This document shows positions 25,941 to 34,666 of a stretch of DNA of 64,000 bases, piece after piece (within the stretch, counting starts at the first letter, position 1; each line of letters begins with the position of its first letter). This DNA is from Limibacterium fermenti (lineage in GTDB: Bacteria; Bacteroidota; Bacteroidia; Bacteroidales; Dysgonomonadaceae): assembly GCF_041902845.1 (NCBI RefSeq), contig NZ_CP159486.1, positions 1,178,001 through 1,242,000 of the forward strand, read 5' to 3'. The notes beneath the pieces are model-generated. The model saw nothing but the letters and a program-made list of their open reading frames with translations. It searched no databases and had not been told where the DNA came from. The position numbers and the translations under genes are program-made.

Positions 25941-26722
25941 ATTAATGAATTTACCAATTCCCCAAATAGTAGAATCTTCTCGCTATTCGATTTATTGAAT
26001 AGTAAGTGTTCAAAGTCCTTTTGCTTCTTCTTCAAATCTATTGTTTTCAAGAGTTCGGTTGTAACCTGCTTGAATTCACGCAAATTATGTACTCCGCAAC
26101 GTTTTGATAGAAAATCATAATCCGGTTTAGACTGTGCCAACAAAAACATCAGGTCATAAAAATCACGTCCTTTAGCGCGAGCTAACATGGCTGCAATTTT
26201 CATACTACACAATACTCCATCAGAAGGAACAGGAAACGGGAAAAAAAATCCGCACCCTTTGATATTTCTGATAACCGGAGGATAAACAATCCCTTGGTCT
26301 TGGCTTTCGACCTTTATTAAAAAGCGTTCTTCCTTATGTCCGCTCAATCCCAAATCAAACAAGAGTTCCGGGAAATGGATATTGCGCCTGAAAGCTGTTA
26401 GCTTCGGATTATCTTTATCTTTTGCTTCTACCCTCAGCCCTGAACGTTCCAAAAACAGGATTACTCCGTTTGTCATTTCAATAAACTCGTCTTTCGACAG
26501 GTCTTTACAGTCGAAATCCAAATCTTCGGAGAACCGATCTATTCCTTTTACCAAACGCAGGTTTGTTCCACCGATAAAAGCCATCTTTTGGATGTATGGC
26601 GTGGAAGAAAGATAATCCAGAATCGTCAACTGCAAATACTCTTTCAGTATGTGCTTATCGAATCCCGAATTTCCACGCATTTGTGTCGGAAAATAATTCT
26701 TTATCTGTTCAATCTGTATCAT
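25934..26722 (-). CDS. AbiEii-type toxin, nucleotidyltransferase
   Basis: The 262-residue protein is the toxin of a type IV toxin-antitoxin/abortive infection pair. The nucleotidyltransferase core is clear: F-I-G-G-T-N-L-R near 49, then F-S-E-D-L-D-F-D near 64, and further K-I-A-A-M-L-A-R-A-K-G-R-D-F-Y-D-L near 180. It overlaps the antitoxin gene by 4 nt. Confidence 0.9.
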   Translation of the reverse strand: MIQIEQIKNYFPTQMRGNSGFDKHILKEYLQLTILDYLSSTPYIQKMAFIGGTNLRLVKGIDRFSEDLDFDCKDLSKDEFIEMTNGVILFLERSGLRVEAKDKDNPKLTAFRRNIHFPELLFDLGLSGHKEERFLIKVESQDQGIVYPPVIRNIKGCGFFFPFPVPSDGVLCSMKIAAMLARAKGRDFYDLMFLLAQSKPDYDFLSKRCGVHNLREFKQVTTELLKTIDLKKKQKDFEHLLFNKSNSEKILLFGELVNSLME

Positions 26723-27336
26723 AAATCATAAGTTTTTAAAAGCAACTTTACCCGATGGTCAAGCGCCTTGTTTTGAAACTTAACGCAGTAATACATCAGT
26801 AAATCCTTATTTAAATCATCGTGCAGATAATCTTCATCCAAACGTAATTCTTCCAATTCCTGTTCGCTATCGTAAAATGGATAAAGATACAGTAAATCAA
26901 GCAATGCCTTTTCTGGTTTGGCAAACTGTATGGTACGATTGTCCGCCATTGGCTTTAAGTCATACCCAAATAGCAGATTTTCTTTGACTTTCTTATAAGA
27001 GTATTCTCCAAAGTCATTGACAAAAGAAGTCGTTTTAAGTGTGGTTATACTGATAATCTGTACCACTGCTTCCGGTATCATTCCGTAAAATGACAATGCC
27101 GTGTGCAGACTGATATAGGACGGACGATAAATCCGGTTGGCAAAATAAAGGGAATAATCTGGCTTGTTCTTATATTCTGAAAAAGTAAAATATCCCTGCC
27201 GTAACCGGATAAGATATCCTTTCTTTACCCACCGGGTAAGGTTATTCCGGTCAAAATCCGGTTGCCATGCATATACCTGATAGATATTGAAGCATGCCAA
27301 ATCGAACATTTTATCCTTAAATTCCAGAAAGGTCAT
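26719..27336 (-). CDS. AbiEi-type antitoxin / transcriptional regulator
   Basis: The 205-residue protein has the AbiEi layout: an N-terminal winged helix (N-L-T-R-W-V-K-K-G-Y-L-I-R-L-R-Q-G-Y near 35), then the conserved Y-I-S-L-H-T-A-L-S-F-Y-G segment near 95, and A-x-P-E-K-A-L-L-D near 145. AbiEi represses its operon and counteracts AbiEii. It is first in the pair and preceded by a perfect promoter. Confidence 0.88.
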   Translation of the reverse strand: MTFLEFKDKMFDLACFNIYQVYAWQPDFDRNNLTRWVKKGYLIRLRQGYFTFSEYKNKPDYSLYFANRIYRPSYISLHTALSFYGMIPEAVVQIISITTLKTTSFVNDFGEYSYKKVKENLLFGYDLKPMADNRTIQFAKPEKALLDLLYLYPFYDSEQELEELRLDEDYLHDDLNKDLLMYYCVKFQNKALDHRVKLLLKTYDL

Positions 27337-27362
27337 TTTTTTGTTTTGTTTCTATTGTGCTG

Positions 27363-27393
27363 CAAATATAGTGCATTTTGGAAACAAAACAAA
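27363..27393 (-). promoter_or_regulatory. promoter of the AbiE pair
   Basis: On the reverse strand TTTG (27393-27390), a 19-nt spacer and TATATTTG (27370-27363) fully match the Bacteroides -33/-7 consensus. The start codon follows 27 nt downstream of the -7 box. Confidence 0.75.
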
Positions 27394-27526
27394 ACATTAG
27401 AGTGAGTTTTGATGTTTCTTACGTATGCTCTTTTATTCCGTTGCCACCGAACAGTTGTGGCAGCAACAAAGTAAAAACACTCTAATAGCTACATGAAATT
27501 ATAGTTTATTAGAAGGAGTCATTTAC

Positions 27527-27719
27527 AAATTTTCTCAACTTCCTTCCAAAGATAACTTTTGGAGTATCATTTTCTACCTCAATATAGTGTGTTATCGTTG
27601 ATACATAATCGACAAAAGTCTTTTTTAAAATCCTCCTTACTTATAACCTCTTGCACTGCCGAACAAAGAACTTAAAGAAAACTCACTTCTGTAGTTTCCA
27701 AAATTTACTTTAGCTAATT
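27527..27719 (-). pseudogene. degenerate coding remnant of unknown family
   Basis: Reading the reverse strand with two frame changes gives N-F-G-N-Y-R-S-E-F-S-L-S-S-L-F-G, then S-K-E-D-F-K-K-T-F-V-D-Y-V-S, then I-E-V-E-N-D-T-P-K-V-I-F-G-R. It follows the broken lipoprotein gene directly. Coding character is inferred from the protein-like run only. Confidence 0.35.
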
Positions 27720-27720
27720 T

Positions 27721-27867
27721 TTAATCGAGTGAGGCAAGACCGGGAGATTGTTCAAACTCAATAGCAGGCGAGCAATATATTATATCTTTAAATGCTTTTA
27801 TGCTCTCAGCATTGAGTTTAGCAAGTCTGACTATAATTTTATTTCTTTGATCAGATAAAACTATAAT
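27721..27867 (-). pseudogene. 3' part of lipoprotein gene split by IS3
   Basis: These 48 codons (V-L-S-D-Q-R-N-K-I-I-V-R-L-A-K then a stop) are open without a start and directly abut the left IS end. Joined to 29254-29691 they restore one frame and a protein of about 193 residues. Confidence 0.65.
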
Positions 27868-27927
27868 ACTCCCCAAAATTAGGACAAGAAGTTAAGTAGT
27901 ATCTTTGTGCGTAAAAGACAAAGAATT

Positions 27928-28215
27928 ATGAATAAAGGAAGTCGGAGAAAATTCAGTGCTGAATTTAAAGCCAAAGTAGCGTTGGAAGCATTGCAAGAAC
28001 GAGAAACCATTGAAAGTTTGTGTAAAAAATATGATTTGCATCCCAATCAGGTAAGCCAGTGGAAACGTTCTTTCAAGGAAGAAGGAAGCAAGGTCTTTGA
28101 AAAGAGTGTCGGGCATGATGAATTATCAGAAAAAGACCGTCTGATAGCAGAACTTTATCGTCAGATAGGGGAATTGAAGGTTGACAATGACTGGTTAAAA
28201 AAAAAGCTGCGATGA
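27928..28215 (+). CDS. IS3 transposase OrfA (HTH)
   Basis: The 95-residue protein (ATG 27928; a GTG at 27907 is also in frame) has a helix-turn-helix F-S-A-E-F-K-A-K-V-A-L-E-A-L and L-H-P-N-Q-V-S-Q-W-K, then a leucine-zipper-like end. It binds the element ends. The last codons run through nine A (28197-28205), where -1 slippage fuses it to OrfB. Confidence 0.88.
   Translation: MNKGSRRKFSAEFKAKVALEALQERETIESLCKKYDLHPNQVSQWKRSFKEEGSKVFEKSVGHDELSEKDRLIAELYRQIGELKVDNDWLKKKLR
28197..28205 (+). other. programmed -1 frameshift run of the IS3 element
   Basis: Nine A followed by G contain A AAA AAG in the OrfA frame (TTA AAA AAA AAG). A -1 shift yields the OrfAB fusion, the active IS3 transposase. 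Confidence 0.75.
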
Positions 28216-29069
28216 TGCCTCCGGAAGTACGCCGCGAATTGGTCGAACGTCAATCTCCGGAGATGAGTATAGTGCGTCAATGCAAGCTGCTTTCGATTCA
28301 CCGTAGCGGGTTGTACTACACCCCTTCTCCTGAAAGTGAGGAGAATTTGGGGATTATGCGTTGGTTGGACGAACAATATCTTTCCACTCCATTTTATGGT
28401 GTTGAGCGACTTCTACCCTTACTCACCCTGTTAGGGTATAGAATCAACCGTAAACGGCTCAGACGGTTAATGCGCATGGTGGGTTGGCAGACCCTTTATC
28501 CGGGCACAAGGACCACTATCCCGGGAAAGGATGGGCACAAATACCCCTATTTGTTGAAAGGGCTGAAGATTGACAGGCCGAATCAGGTTTGGGCCATTGA
28601 CATCACCTATATTCCCATGTCGAAAGGGTTTATGTATTTGTTTGCCATTATCGATGTTTACTCACGTTATGTGGTGGGCTGGAGCCTGAGTAACACGATG
28701 AGCGCGGAATGGTGTGTGGATTGTATCGAAGAGGCTATCTCGGTACATGGAACACCGGAAATAATCAATTCTGACCAAGGCAGTCAGTTCACTTCGGATA
28801 TTTACACCGATTGCCTGAAAAGGCATGAGATTCGCATCAGTATGGACGGTAGAGGTCGTGCCATCGATAATATCTTTATTGAACGTTTATGGCGCAGTGT
28901 GAAGTACGAACACATCTATTTGCATGCGTATGACGATGGAAACAGTTTGTGGAAGGGATTGAACGGGTACTTCCGGTTCTATAATCACGACAGGCTCCAT
29001 CAGAGCCTTGGCTACCGACCGCCGATAGAAGTCTTCCAATGTGGAACGGGACGGCTGAAAACGGCCTGA
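28212..29069 (+). CDS. IS3 transposase OrfB (DDE integrase core)
   Basis: The 285-residue protein has HTH_21-like helices early, then the rve integrase core: first Asp in W-A-I-D-I-T-Y-I near 130, second in N-S-D-Q-G-S-Q-F near 192, catalytic Glu in I-D-N-I-F-I-E-R near 227. The -1 frame relative to OrfA and the A-run fit production as an OrfAB fusion. All catalytic residues are present, so it is probably active. Confidence 0.92.
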   Translation: MMPPEVRRELVERQSPEMSIVRQCKLLSIHRSGLYYTPSPESEENLGIMRWLDEQYLSTPFYGVERLLPLLTLLGYRINRKRLRRLMRMVGWQTLYPGTRTTIPGKDGHKYPYLLKGLKIDRPNQVWAIDITYIPMSKGFMYLFAIIDVYSRYVVGWSLSNTMSAEWCVDCIEEAISVHGTPEIINSDQGSQFTSDIYTDCLKRHEIRISMDGRGRAIDNIFIERLWRSVKYEHIYLHAYDDGNSLWKGLNGYFRFYNHDRLHQSLGYRPPIEVFQCGTGRLKTA

Positions 29070-29084
29070 TAGGGAGAGCCTTTT

Positions 29085-29129
29085 TTTAGCTCATTCCGCT
29101 TCGGCTACGCCTTCGCTCCATGAGCTAAA
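29085..29129 (+). terminator. hairpin after IS3 OrfB
   Basis: TTTAGCTCAT (29085-29094) pairs with ATGAGCTAAA (29120-29129). The stem is flanked by T and A runs, so it could stop transcription in both directions. Confidence 0.55.
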
Positions 29130-29253
29130 GAAAAAACAGCGAATAAAATGAAAGAAAAGTATTATAAACCAAATAATAAGTATAAATTTGTATGAAGATA
29201 TTTATCTTAACGCACTTAATAAAGTGATAATACCTGTCCTACAACTGGGGAGT

Positions 29254-29691
29254 AGTGTAAACAACTGTGTGAATCCCGATGTTGTTGAGTATTATTTTTT
29301 GATTTGTGCTATCGAGCATAAATTTATTAATAGTATCCATTATCTGAATTAATTCTCTAGATGAGTATTTTTTTTCTTGTAAAAGGAAATGTTGATTCCC
29401 AATTCTTTCTATAATATCCCTTTTTACAGTTATTGAATCTCCTGTAATATTAATAATAAGCATACCAGTAGAATCAATAAACGCACCAGCAAAGTATACA
29501 GGATAATCCAAAACTTGATTAAAATCTGTACTTTCTTTTTTAAAAGACTTTATAAGCTTCTGATAGTTTTCAGAAGATATTGACATTCTCTTGTCTTTTG
29601 TCTCTTTTTGTTTGTCGTTTTTATTATTACAATCTACTTGAGCAAATACTATAATGATTAGCAGCACAAGATTCATAATTTTTTTCATCAT
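29254..29691 (-). pseudogene. 5' part of lipoprotein gene split by IS3
   Basis: The reverse strand encodes a signal peptide with a Cys (F-A-Q-V-D-C, lipid anchor near 21) and a soluble domain. The frame enters the IS inverted repeat after V-V-Y-T and stops five codons later. The missing 3' part is at 27721-27867. The N-terminal part may still be translated as a truncated lipoprotein. Function unknown. Confidence 0.65.
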
Positions 29692-30065
29692 ATAAATATA
29701 AAACTGGCGAATATGTTAAAGATTTAATTAGAATTACTTTTGCAAAAATAGTAATTTTTGTCCTGATTATTAGATTTATTCTTCAGTTCATTATAAATAA
29801 ATTAGTACCTGTATACTGGATAGATCGGAATTAATATTACATTCCCCTATTTAGCATATAACACATAACTTTATCGCAAAAAAAAGTTCCTTAATGATTT
29901 TGTTACTTATTGATCCTCTAATTGTGCTTTTGAAAAAATATGCACCTTCATTTATGCCTATATTCTTTATCAACACATCCTGAAATTTTAAATTTGTCCT
30001 TGCCATATTGATACTATTGTGTATTTGTAAAACATATTGTTTGGCAATGTATTTTGCTATTTTTA
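29692..30065. other. AT-rich intergenic stretch with dispersed repeat copy 2
   Basis: No gene is visible. Positions 29809-29838 repeat the sequence at 23303-23330 with two single-base insertions. Confidence 0.5.
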
Positions 30066-31100
30066 CTAAATGCTCCCTAACTCAGTTATATCTTTCTCTA
30101 TAGGTTTAAATTTGTCTTTCACTTCTTCACCTGAATAGAAGTCAAGTAAATCTTTTTTAGTCAATGTTCCATCTTGCAAAAATTTCCTCATGTATTCTTG
30201 ATTGAATTCCATCAATAAGATAGACTTTTCCAATTGTTTCAAAATCGCCTTATTATTTTCAATATTATTATATACAAGCGATTTTATTGATAAAGCTTCA
30301 TTTATATCCTTTATGATCCGATTTACAAGAATGGCTAATAAATCCTTGTCTAAATCAATTTGTTTTGCATTTAAGGCAATATCACGCGCTAACATATAGG
30401 CTATGGATAAGTTTGAATAGTCTCCTTTCTGAGAGTCTACAATAACAATAAACCCTATTTCCGAAATATAACCGACGTTTTCAGAGAATTTAAGAATGGA
30501 ATTATCTACTAATGACCTGTCAAAAACAATGATACTAACTTTTCCATCTCTGTTTGCTTCAGCCTCAATTAACTGGCTCCAAGCTGTATCTATTTTTCGA
30601 GTAAAAATATCTTTGGATTCAACATCTCCTAACCGAATGCTTTTGTCGAATTTACATTCAATGACAATTTTCAGGTTATTATCTCCATTTATGTCGCAAA
30701 CAATATCTCCGGTTTTGTTCTTTGCAAGATTTCCTGTTGTATTTCCTGTGAGTATAGCTCTATCTTTTAATCGTTTTTCTTGGAAATAATTGTTTAGGAA
30801 TTCTGCTATCTCATCTTCAGCCAAAATTCCTTTAATCGTAGATTTGTAAAAGAGTTCCTTCTTCATTTCGAAAATCATTTTGAGACTTTCAAGTTCTGTA
30901 CCCAGCTCATTAGACGTTTTAGACAAAAAAGCAGAAATCCGATCCTCCATTAATGCCAAAACTCCAATATAAATAGCTCGGAGTAACTTGTCATCTCTTT
31001 CAGATACAGGTACATTATCAAAGTAATTGAAAACAATTGAGTTTTCAATTTCGAACTCTTTTACTTCTACTCTTTTTAACTGCTGATTTAAGTTTAGCAT
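30066..31100 (-). CDS. probable PD-(D/E)xK nuclease of the SIR2-HerA operon
   Basis: The 344-residue protein has an N-terminal helical/coiled-coil part (1-115), then a restriction-like core: G-D-I-V near 129 (acidic residue) and I-V-I-E-C-K-F near 147, which form the D-(15-20)-ExK pattern. A long C-terminal helical region follows. It is the last gene of a four-gene operon, two bases after the KTSC gene. I infer a DNA-cleaving or DNA-binding effector role. The family was not named with certainty (restriction endonuclease-like fold). Confidence 0.6.
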   Translation of the reverse strand: MLNLNQQLKRVEVKEFEIENSIVFNYFDNVPVSERDDKLLRAIYIGVLALMEDRISAFLSKTSNELGTELESLKMIFEMKKELFYKSTIKGILAEDEIAEFLNNYFQEKRLKDRAILTGNTTGNLAKNKTGDIVCDINGDNNLKIVIECKFDKSIRLGDVESKDIFTRKIDTAWSQLIEAEANRDGKVSIIVFDRSLVDNSILKFSENVGYISEIGFIVIVDSQKGDYSNLSIAYMLARDIALNAKQIDLDKDLLAILVNRIIKDINEALSIKSLVYNNIENNKAILKQLEKSILLMEFNQEYMRKFLQDGTLTKKDLLDFYSGEEVKDKFKPIEKDITELGSI

Positions 31101-31102
31101 TA

Positions 31103-31324
31103 TTATTCTATTCTTTCGTAAGGATAAACATTTTTGAAATTTCTATTTAAATAAGAGCCGTGAGAAGGAGCTTCTAAAAGATTTTGATATTCGTGTATGG
31201 GAACACCAGTGTAAACATAAACACTTCCATTTAAAAATCTCACATAGACTTCTTGATTTTGTTCATCATAACCAATACTATCAATGTTAGATGAACTTAC
31301 TGGGGTCATTTCGGGTATATTCAT
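31103..31324 (-). CDS. KTSC-domain protein
   Basis: The 73-residue protein is essentially one KTSC domain: S-S-N-I-D-S-I-G-Y-D, then V-R-F-L-N-G-S-V-Y-V-Y-x-x-V-P near 30 and S-H-G-S-Y-L-N-R near 55. KTSC domains are small beta proteins first noticed at the C-terminus of some lysyl-tRNA synthetases and in phage/defence proteins; they may bind nucleic acid. The start overlaps the HerA stop by 4 nt. Confidence 0.75.
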   Translation of the reverse strand: MNIPEMTPVSSSNIDSIGYDEQNQEVYVRFLNGSVYVYTGVPIHEYQNLLEAPSHGSYLNRNFKNVYPYERIE

Positions 31325-33114
31325 ATTTTATAATTTTTATTTCGCCAAGATTTTAATAACTGTTTATATTCATTTTTTGCATCATCAATTTTTCCCAACC
31401 ATTTCTCAGAGGCTTTAGGGTCTGAACTTTTAGGGGCATTTGCAATTTTAAAGAATTTCACTCTTGAAGGTATTTTTACAGCTTCTCCTGAAATTAGAGC
31501 TTCTCCTGTTCTCAAACTTGGTAGCAAATCAACCATACTTTGTAATTCATCTTGAACAGCGGAACGAATATGCCCCCTGTCTTTTGCGTTATTCATACGC
31601 AAAGCAATCATAGTACCACATTGACTTAGTACTGTTTCATCCAATTCTGACGGTCTTTGTGTGACAAGTAATAGTCCTACACCATACTTTCGTCCTTCTT
31701 TTGCAATCATTTGAACTGTTCGTGAAGATATTGAATGCTCTCCAGCTTTTAAATAACTATGAGCTTCTTCTAAAACAATTAACAAAGGTTGTTGTTTCCC
31801 ACCAACCTTTGTATTAACACCCCAAAATAAACCATCGTAAATAATTTTCAGAAGAGTCCCTGATATCGAAGATGTTATTTCACTTGGAATACCCGATAAG
31901 TCTAAGATGGTTATTGGCAATTCATTCCCAAGCCATTTCAAAAACATAGCATCTAAATCTTCTTCTGTTTTCCCATCTTTATCTGGAGTTAGCTTTCCTG
32001 GAGAAAATAAGAAACTGTAACTACTATCATTTAACTTATTTCTCATACTATCCAAAAAACTTAATAAACCTTTAGCTTTTTGATTCAAAAATGGAGCACT
32101 ATTTCCCAATCCAGGAGCAGGGTATTCGTTTGAAATAAGTTTTTCTGCATCACCTTTTGTAGTTAATTCCGTTAAGTTTGTTTTAGCATAATCTGTAAAG
32201 GTCCTTTTTTCGAAATCAATCAACTCAAACCATAGTCTTTTTATACTAAAAGGAATTGGAGAGTCAGCAGTAATGGATTCTTTCGTTACTGCTATTTCAT
32301 TATCTTCTGCACTTTTAATTTTTGCGTCTACAACCTTTTCTCTAATGTATTCTCTGTTTTGATCTGTCAAATTTCCGGAGAATATTTTCATCAATTCATT
32401 AAACGGTAACGCCCAAAAAGGGATTTGTAATTTATTTTCGTCATCTGATGAATTTACCTCTATTACTTTTGAATGTTTTGAAAGTGCATCATTATATTCA
32501 CCGTGGGGGTCAATTACCAAAATTCTTGAACTTGGAAAATTTCTATTCGCTATAGATTGAAGCAATACTGATACTGAATTTGACTTACCGCTACCTGTTG
32601 ACCCAACAATAGCACAATGCCTTGAAATGAGTTTATCTAACTCAATTTTGGCATCTAAACTTTCTGATACACTAATACTTCCTACGGTAATTGAATTGGC
32701 TTCTTCATACCCTCCATAGATTATATCGAGGTCATTTATCGTTACTAAATGGACTTTATCTCCAGTTGTCGGATATTGTGTAATGCCTCTTTCAAACTTT
32801 TTCCCCACCTGTTCGCCTGCTAAAACGATATTTATCCATCGTGTGTTTTTCAAAATATCATAATCCTTAGCTACAGCTTCTCTCAAACTTTCAGGAATTG
32901 CAGCAGAACCTATTTGTGTAACAATATCATAGAGATTAGCATACCCCAAAGGAATTCTTACAAACGAACCTATTTGGCCCACGCGATAAACAACGCCATC
33001 TATAATAGGCATATTGGATTTTATATTGTCAAACAACTTAACGGAAATGCTATTCCCGCTAATGCTATCTATTTCGCCTATTTCCGTTATTCTATTTTTT
33101 GACATTATCTCCAA
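31321..33114 (-). CDS. HerA-like ATPase (DUF87)
   Basis: The 597-residue FtsK/HerA-type hexameric ATPase has an N-terminal HAS-barrel (about 1-110), Walker A G-S-T-G-S-G-K-S near 171, and Walker B L-L-I-V-L-E-E-A-H near 450, with a later arginine-finger region (T-Q-R-P-S-E-L). Such ATPases form complexes with SIR2 or nuclease partners in anti-phage systems. Its start overlaps the SIR2 gene end by 23 nt; M-S-K, three codons later, is another possible start. Confidence 0.85.
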   Translation of the reverse strand: MEIMSKNRITEIGEIDSISGNSISVKLFDNIKSNMPIIDGVVYRVGQIGSFVRIPLGYANLYDIVTQIGSAAIPESLREAVAKDYDILKNTRWINIVLAGEQVGKKFERGITQYPTTGDKVHLVTINDLDIIYGGYEEANSITVGSISVSESLDAKIELDKLISRHCAIVGSTGSGKSNSVSVLLQSIANRNFPSSRILVIDPHGEYNDALSKHSKVIEVNSSDDENKLQIPFWALPFNELMKIFSGNLTDQNREYIREKVVDAKIKSAEDNEIAVTKESITADSPIPFSIKRLWFELIDFEKRTFTDYAKTNLTELTTKGDAEKLISNEYPAPGLGNSAPFLNQKAKGLLSFLDSMRNKLNDSSYSFLFSPGKLTPDKDGKTEEDLDAMFLKWLGNELPITILDLSGIPSEITSSISGTLLKIIYDGLFWGVNTKVGGKQQPLLIVLEEAHSYLKAGEHSISSRTVQMIAKEGRKYGVGLLLVTQRPSELDETVLSQCGTMIALRMNNAKDRGHIRSAVQDELQSMVDLLPSLRTGEALISGEAVKIPSRVKFFKIANAPKSSDPKASEKWLGKIDDAKNEYKQLLKSWRNKNYKI

Positions 33115-34393
33115 ACTTTTTTATTTCGTTATCGCTTACCATAGAATTCAGGAATGTGACGAGCTTACCAAAATCCGGTAATATAAATTCTCCTTTTCCT
33201 GTCCAAATTTCTTCACCTTTTGTTTCTTTATTTTTTTCGCCGCTTGAATCTATCGCACCATCTTCATCAAAGTATAAATTAAGATTTACAGTATCGTCTT
33301 TTGATGGCTCCGATTTTAACTTCCACTCCCCATAATTACAACCAATAACTGCACTACGTGAAGCATAAATCGAAATCTTAGGGTTGTCTAATCCTATTTT
33401 TGAAACATTAGCTTTTTTATTAATTTTATCAAACTTATCATATATCAGCCCTATGACATGTGATGTAGTATTTGTTTTCAATGCCGAAATAATACGTGAG
33501 TTAATATGTTCGTCTCCCCATGAATAACCACAAGTAATCAATATCGCATCATCTTGCTTTAGGAAATTAGACAATCTATCCATCAAACTTTCATAAGGTT
33601 GTTTTTTTGACTCTTTATATTTCAAAGTAGATGGATAAATCAAAATATCATCGTCATCGGGACTTACTCTTAATATCTTTTCTGTATCCTTATCATAATG
33701 CCAACCTAAAGAACCGTGTATTTTCCACAGTTTTGTTTGTTTAGATAAAAACGAAAAATCTTCGACAGATTCAGGATTGAAAAAGGCTCTAAGGCTGCCA
33801 CAAAATCCATCGTAATAAGGGATTTCTCGATGCTCTAAACCAAGCTCAAATAAAAAGTCGTAATTGGTAGTGAATATTTCAATCGGATATTTTCTCTCAG
33901 CCTGACCAATCCAATTCGCAAAGTCTGTTTGTACTAATTCTCTTACGATGTCTTTTTTTACGATTTGTTTAAATTCCTTTTTTGAAACAATATCGCACAG
34001 AGTTATATTATGAATACTTACTTTTTCTCTAACTTCTTTCTTGATTCTTTTAATCAAATCTATAAACTCATCTTTACTAATAGAATTCAGTACACCTTTC
34101 CCTATGAATAAAACTTTTTGCTCAAGATTAGACAGTATAGTTTCTATGTTGAAGTTTCTGTCTCCAAGTTCATCTTTTATTTCTTCTAATGCTGCTTTGT
34201 ATTTAGCATTTTGCTTTCCAACATCTTCAATTATTTCAAATGTCATTTTACCGATGGCGGGTACAGTAAGAGAATTTTTATTTTTAGTTGCTAATGAACT
34301 TCCTGCACCAAAAAGAAAACCTATTTTTTTCTTGTCTGATATTAAAATTTGCTGAATACCTCGTATGTACTCTGATGGGTCATGTGTTACCAT
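33092..34393 (-). CDS. SIR2-like NADase of a SIR2-HerA defence system
   Basis: The 433-residue protein is a SIR2_2-type Rossmann protein: G-F-L-F-G-A-G-S-S near 26, T-T-N-Y-D near 175 (catalytic Asn), K-I-H-G-S near 226 (catalytic His), and G-Y-S-W-G-D-E-H-I-N near 285. Defence SIR2 proteins deplete NAD+ upon infection. A linker rich in Lys/Glu and a C-terminal segment follow, probably for HerA binding. It is the first complete gene in the operon, 51 bp downstream of a frameshifted HTH gene. Confidence 0.85.
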   Translation of the reverse strand: MVTHDPSEYIRGIQQILISDKKKIGFLFGAGSSLATKNKNSLTVPAIGKMTFEIIEDVGKQNAKYKAALEEIKDELGDRNFNIETILSNLEQKVLFIGKGVLNSISKDEFIDLIKRIKKEVREKVSIHNITLCDIVSKKEFKQIVKKDIVRELVQTDFANWIGQAERKYPIEIFTTNYDFLFELGLEHREIPYYDGFCGSLRAFFNPESVEDFSFLSKQTKLWKIHGSLGWHYDKDTEKILRVSPDDDDILIYPSTLKYKESKKQPYESLMDRLSNFLKQDDAILITCGYSWGDEHINSRIISALKTNTTSHVIGLIYDKFDKINKKANVSKIGLDNPKISIYASRSAVIGCNYGEWKLKSEPSKDDTVNLNLYFDEDGAIDSSGEKNKETKGEEIWTGKGEFILPDFGKLVTFLNSMVSDNEIKKFGDNVKK

Positions 34394-34443
34394 ATATGTG
34401 TCAAATTAACTGGGTCATTAATTACATCCATTTACTATAGTCT

Positions 34444-34634
34444 TTAATGTATCAGCAATTCACTTACATCAACATTCAGTACTTTTGCAATAGCAAACAA
34501 CGGTTCAAGCGAAGGTTGAGAAACATTGGCGCACCATCGAGAAACAGTTGCTTCATTTTTCCCTGATGTTTCAGCTAACCATTGCCAGTGCGTTTCTTCT
34601 CTACAAGTACAACTTTTAATCTATTTAGTTCCAT
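34444..34634 (-). pseudogene. frameshifted HTH (XRE) regulator upstream of the SIR2 operon
   Basis: From ATG 34634 the frame reads M-E-L-N-R-L-K-V-V-L-V-E-K-K-R-T-G and stops soon after. In the -1 frame it continues W-L-A-E-T-S-G-K-N-E-A-T-V-S-R-W-C, then L-F-A-I-A-K-V-L-N-V-D-V, a complete XRE helix-turn-helix. Loss of one base near 34585 explains it. No slippery heptamer was seen. It would have regulated the SIR2-HerA operon. Confidence 0.65.
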
Positions 34635-34658
34635 TCGTCAAATTATTGATGTGTTTTG

Positions 34659-34666
34659 CAAATGTA
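34659..34666 (-). promoter_or_regulatory. -7 element of the HTH/SIR2-HerA operon
   Basis: TACATTTG on the reverse strand matches TAnnTTTG and lies 24 bp before the HTH start codon. A -33 TTTG at the right distance is not obvious. Confidence 0.5.

Larger units (their letters stand above)
27868..29253 (+). mobile_element. IS3-family insertion sequence, complete
   Basis: The element is 1386 bp, bounded by imperfect inverted repeats that begin ACTCCCCA and share AGGACA seven positions further in (left 27868-27888, right 29233-29253). It carries overlapping orfA and orfB with a -1 frameshift run. It splits a lipoprotein gene. The flanks ATT and ACT (reverse strand) may be a diverged 3-bp target duplication. 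Confidence 0.9.
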
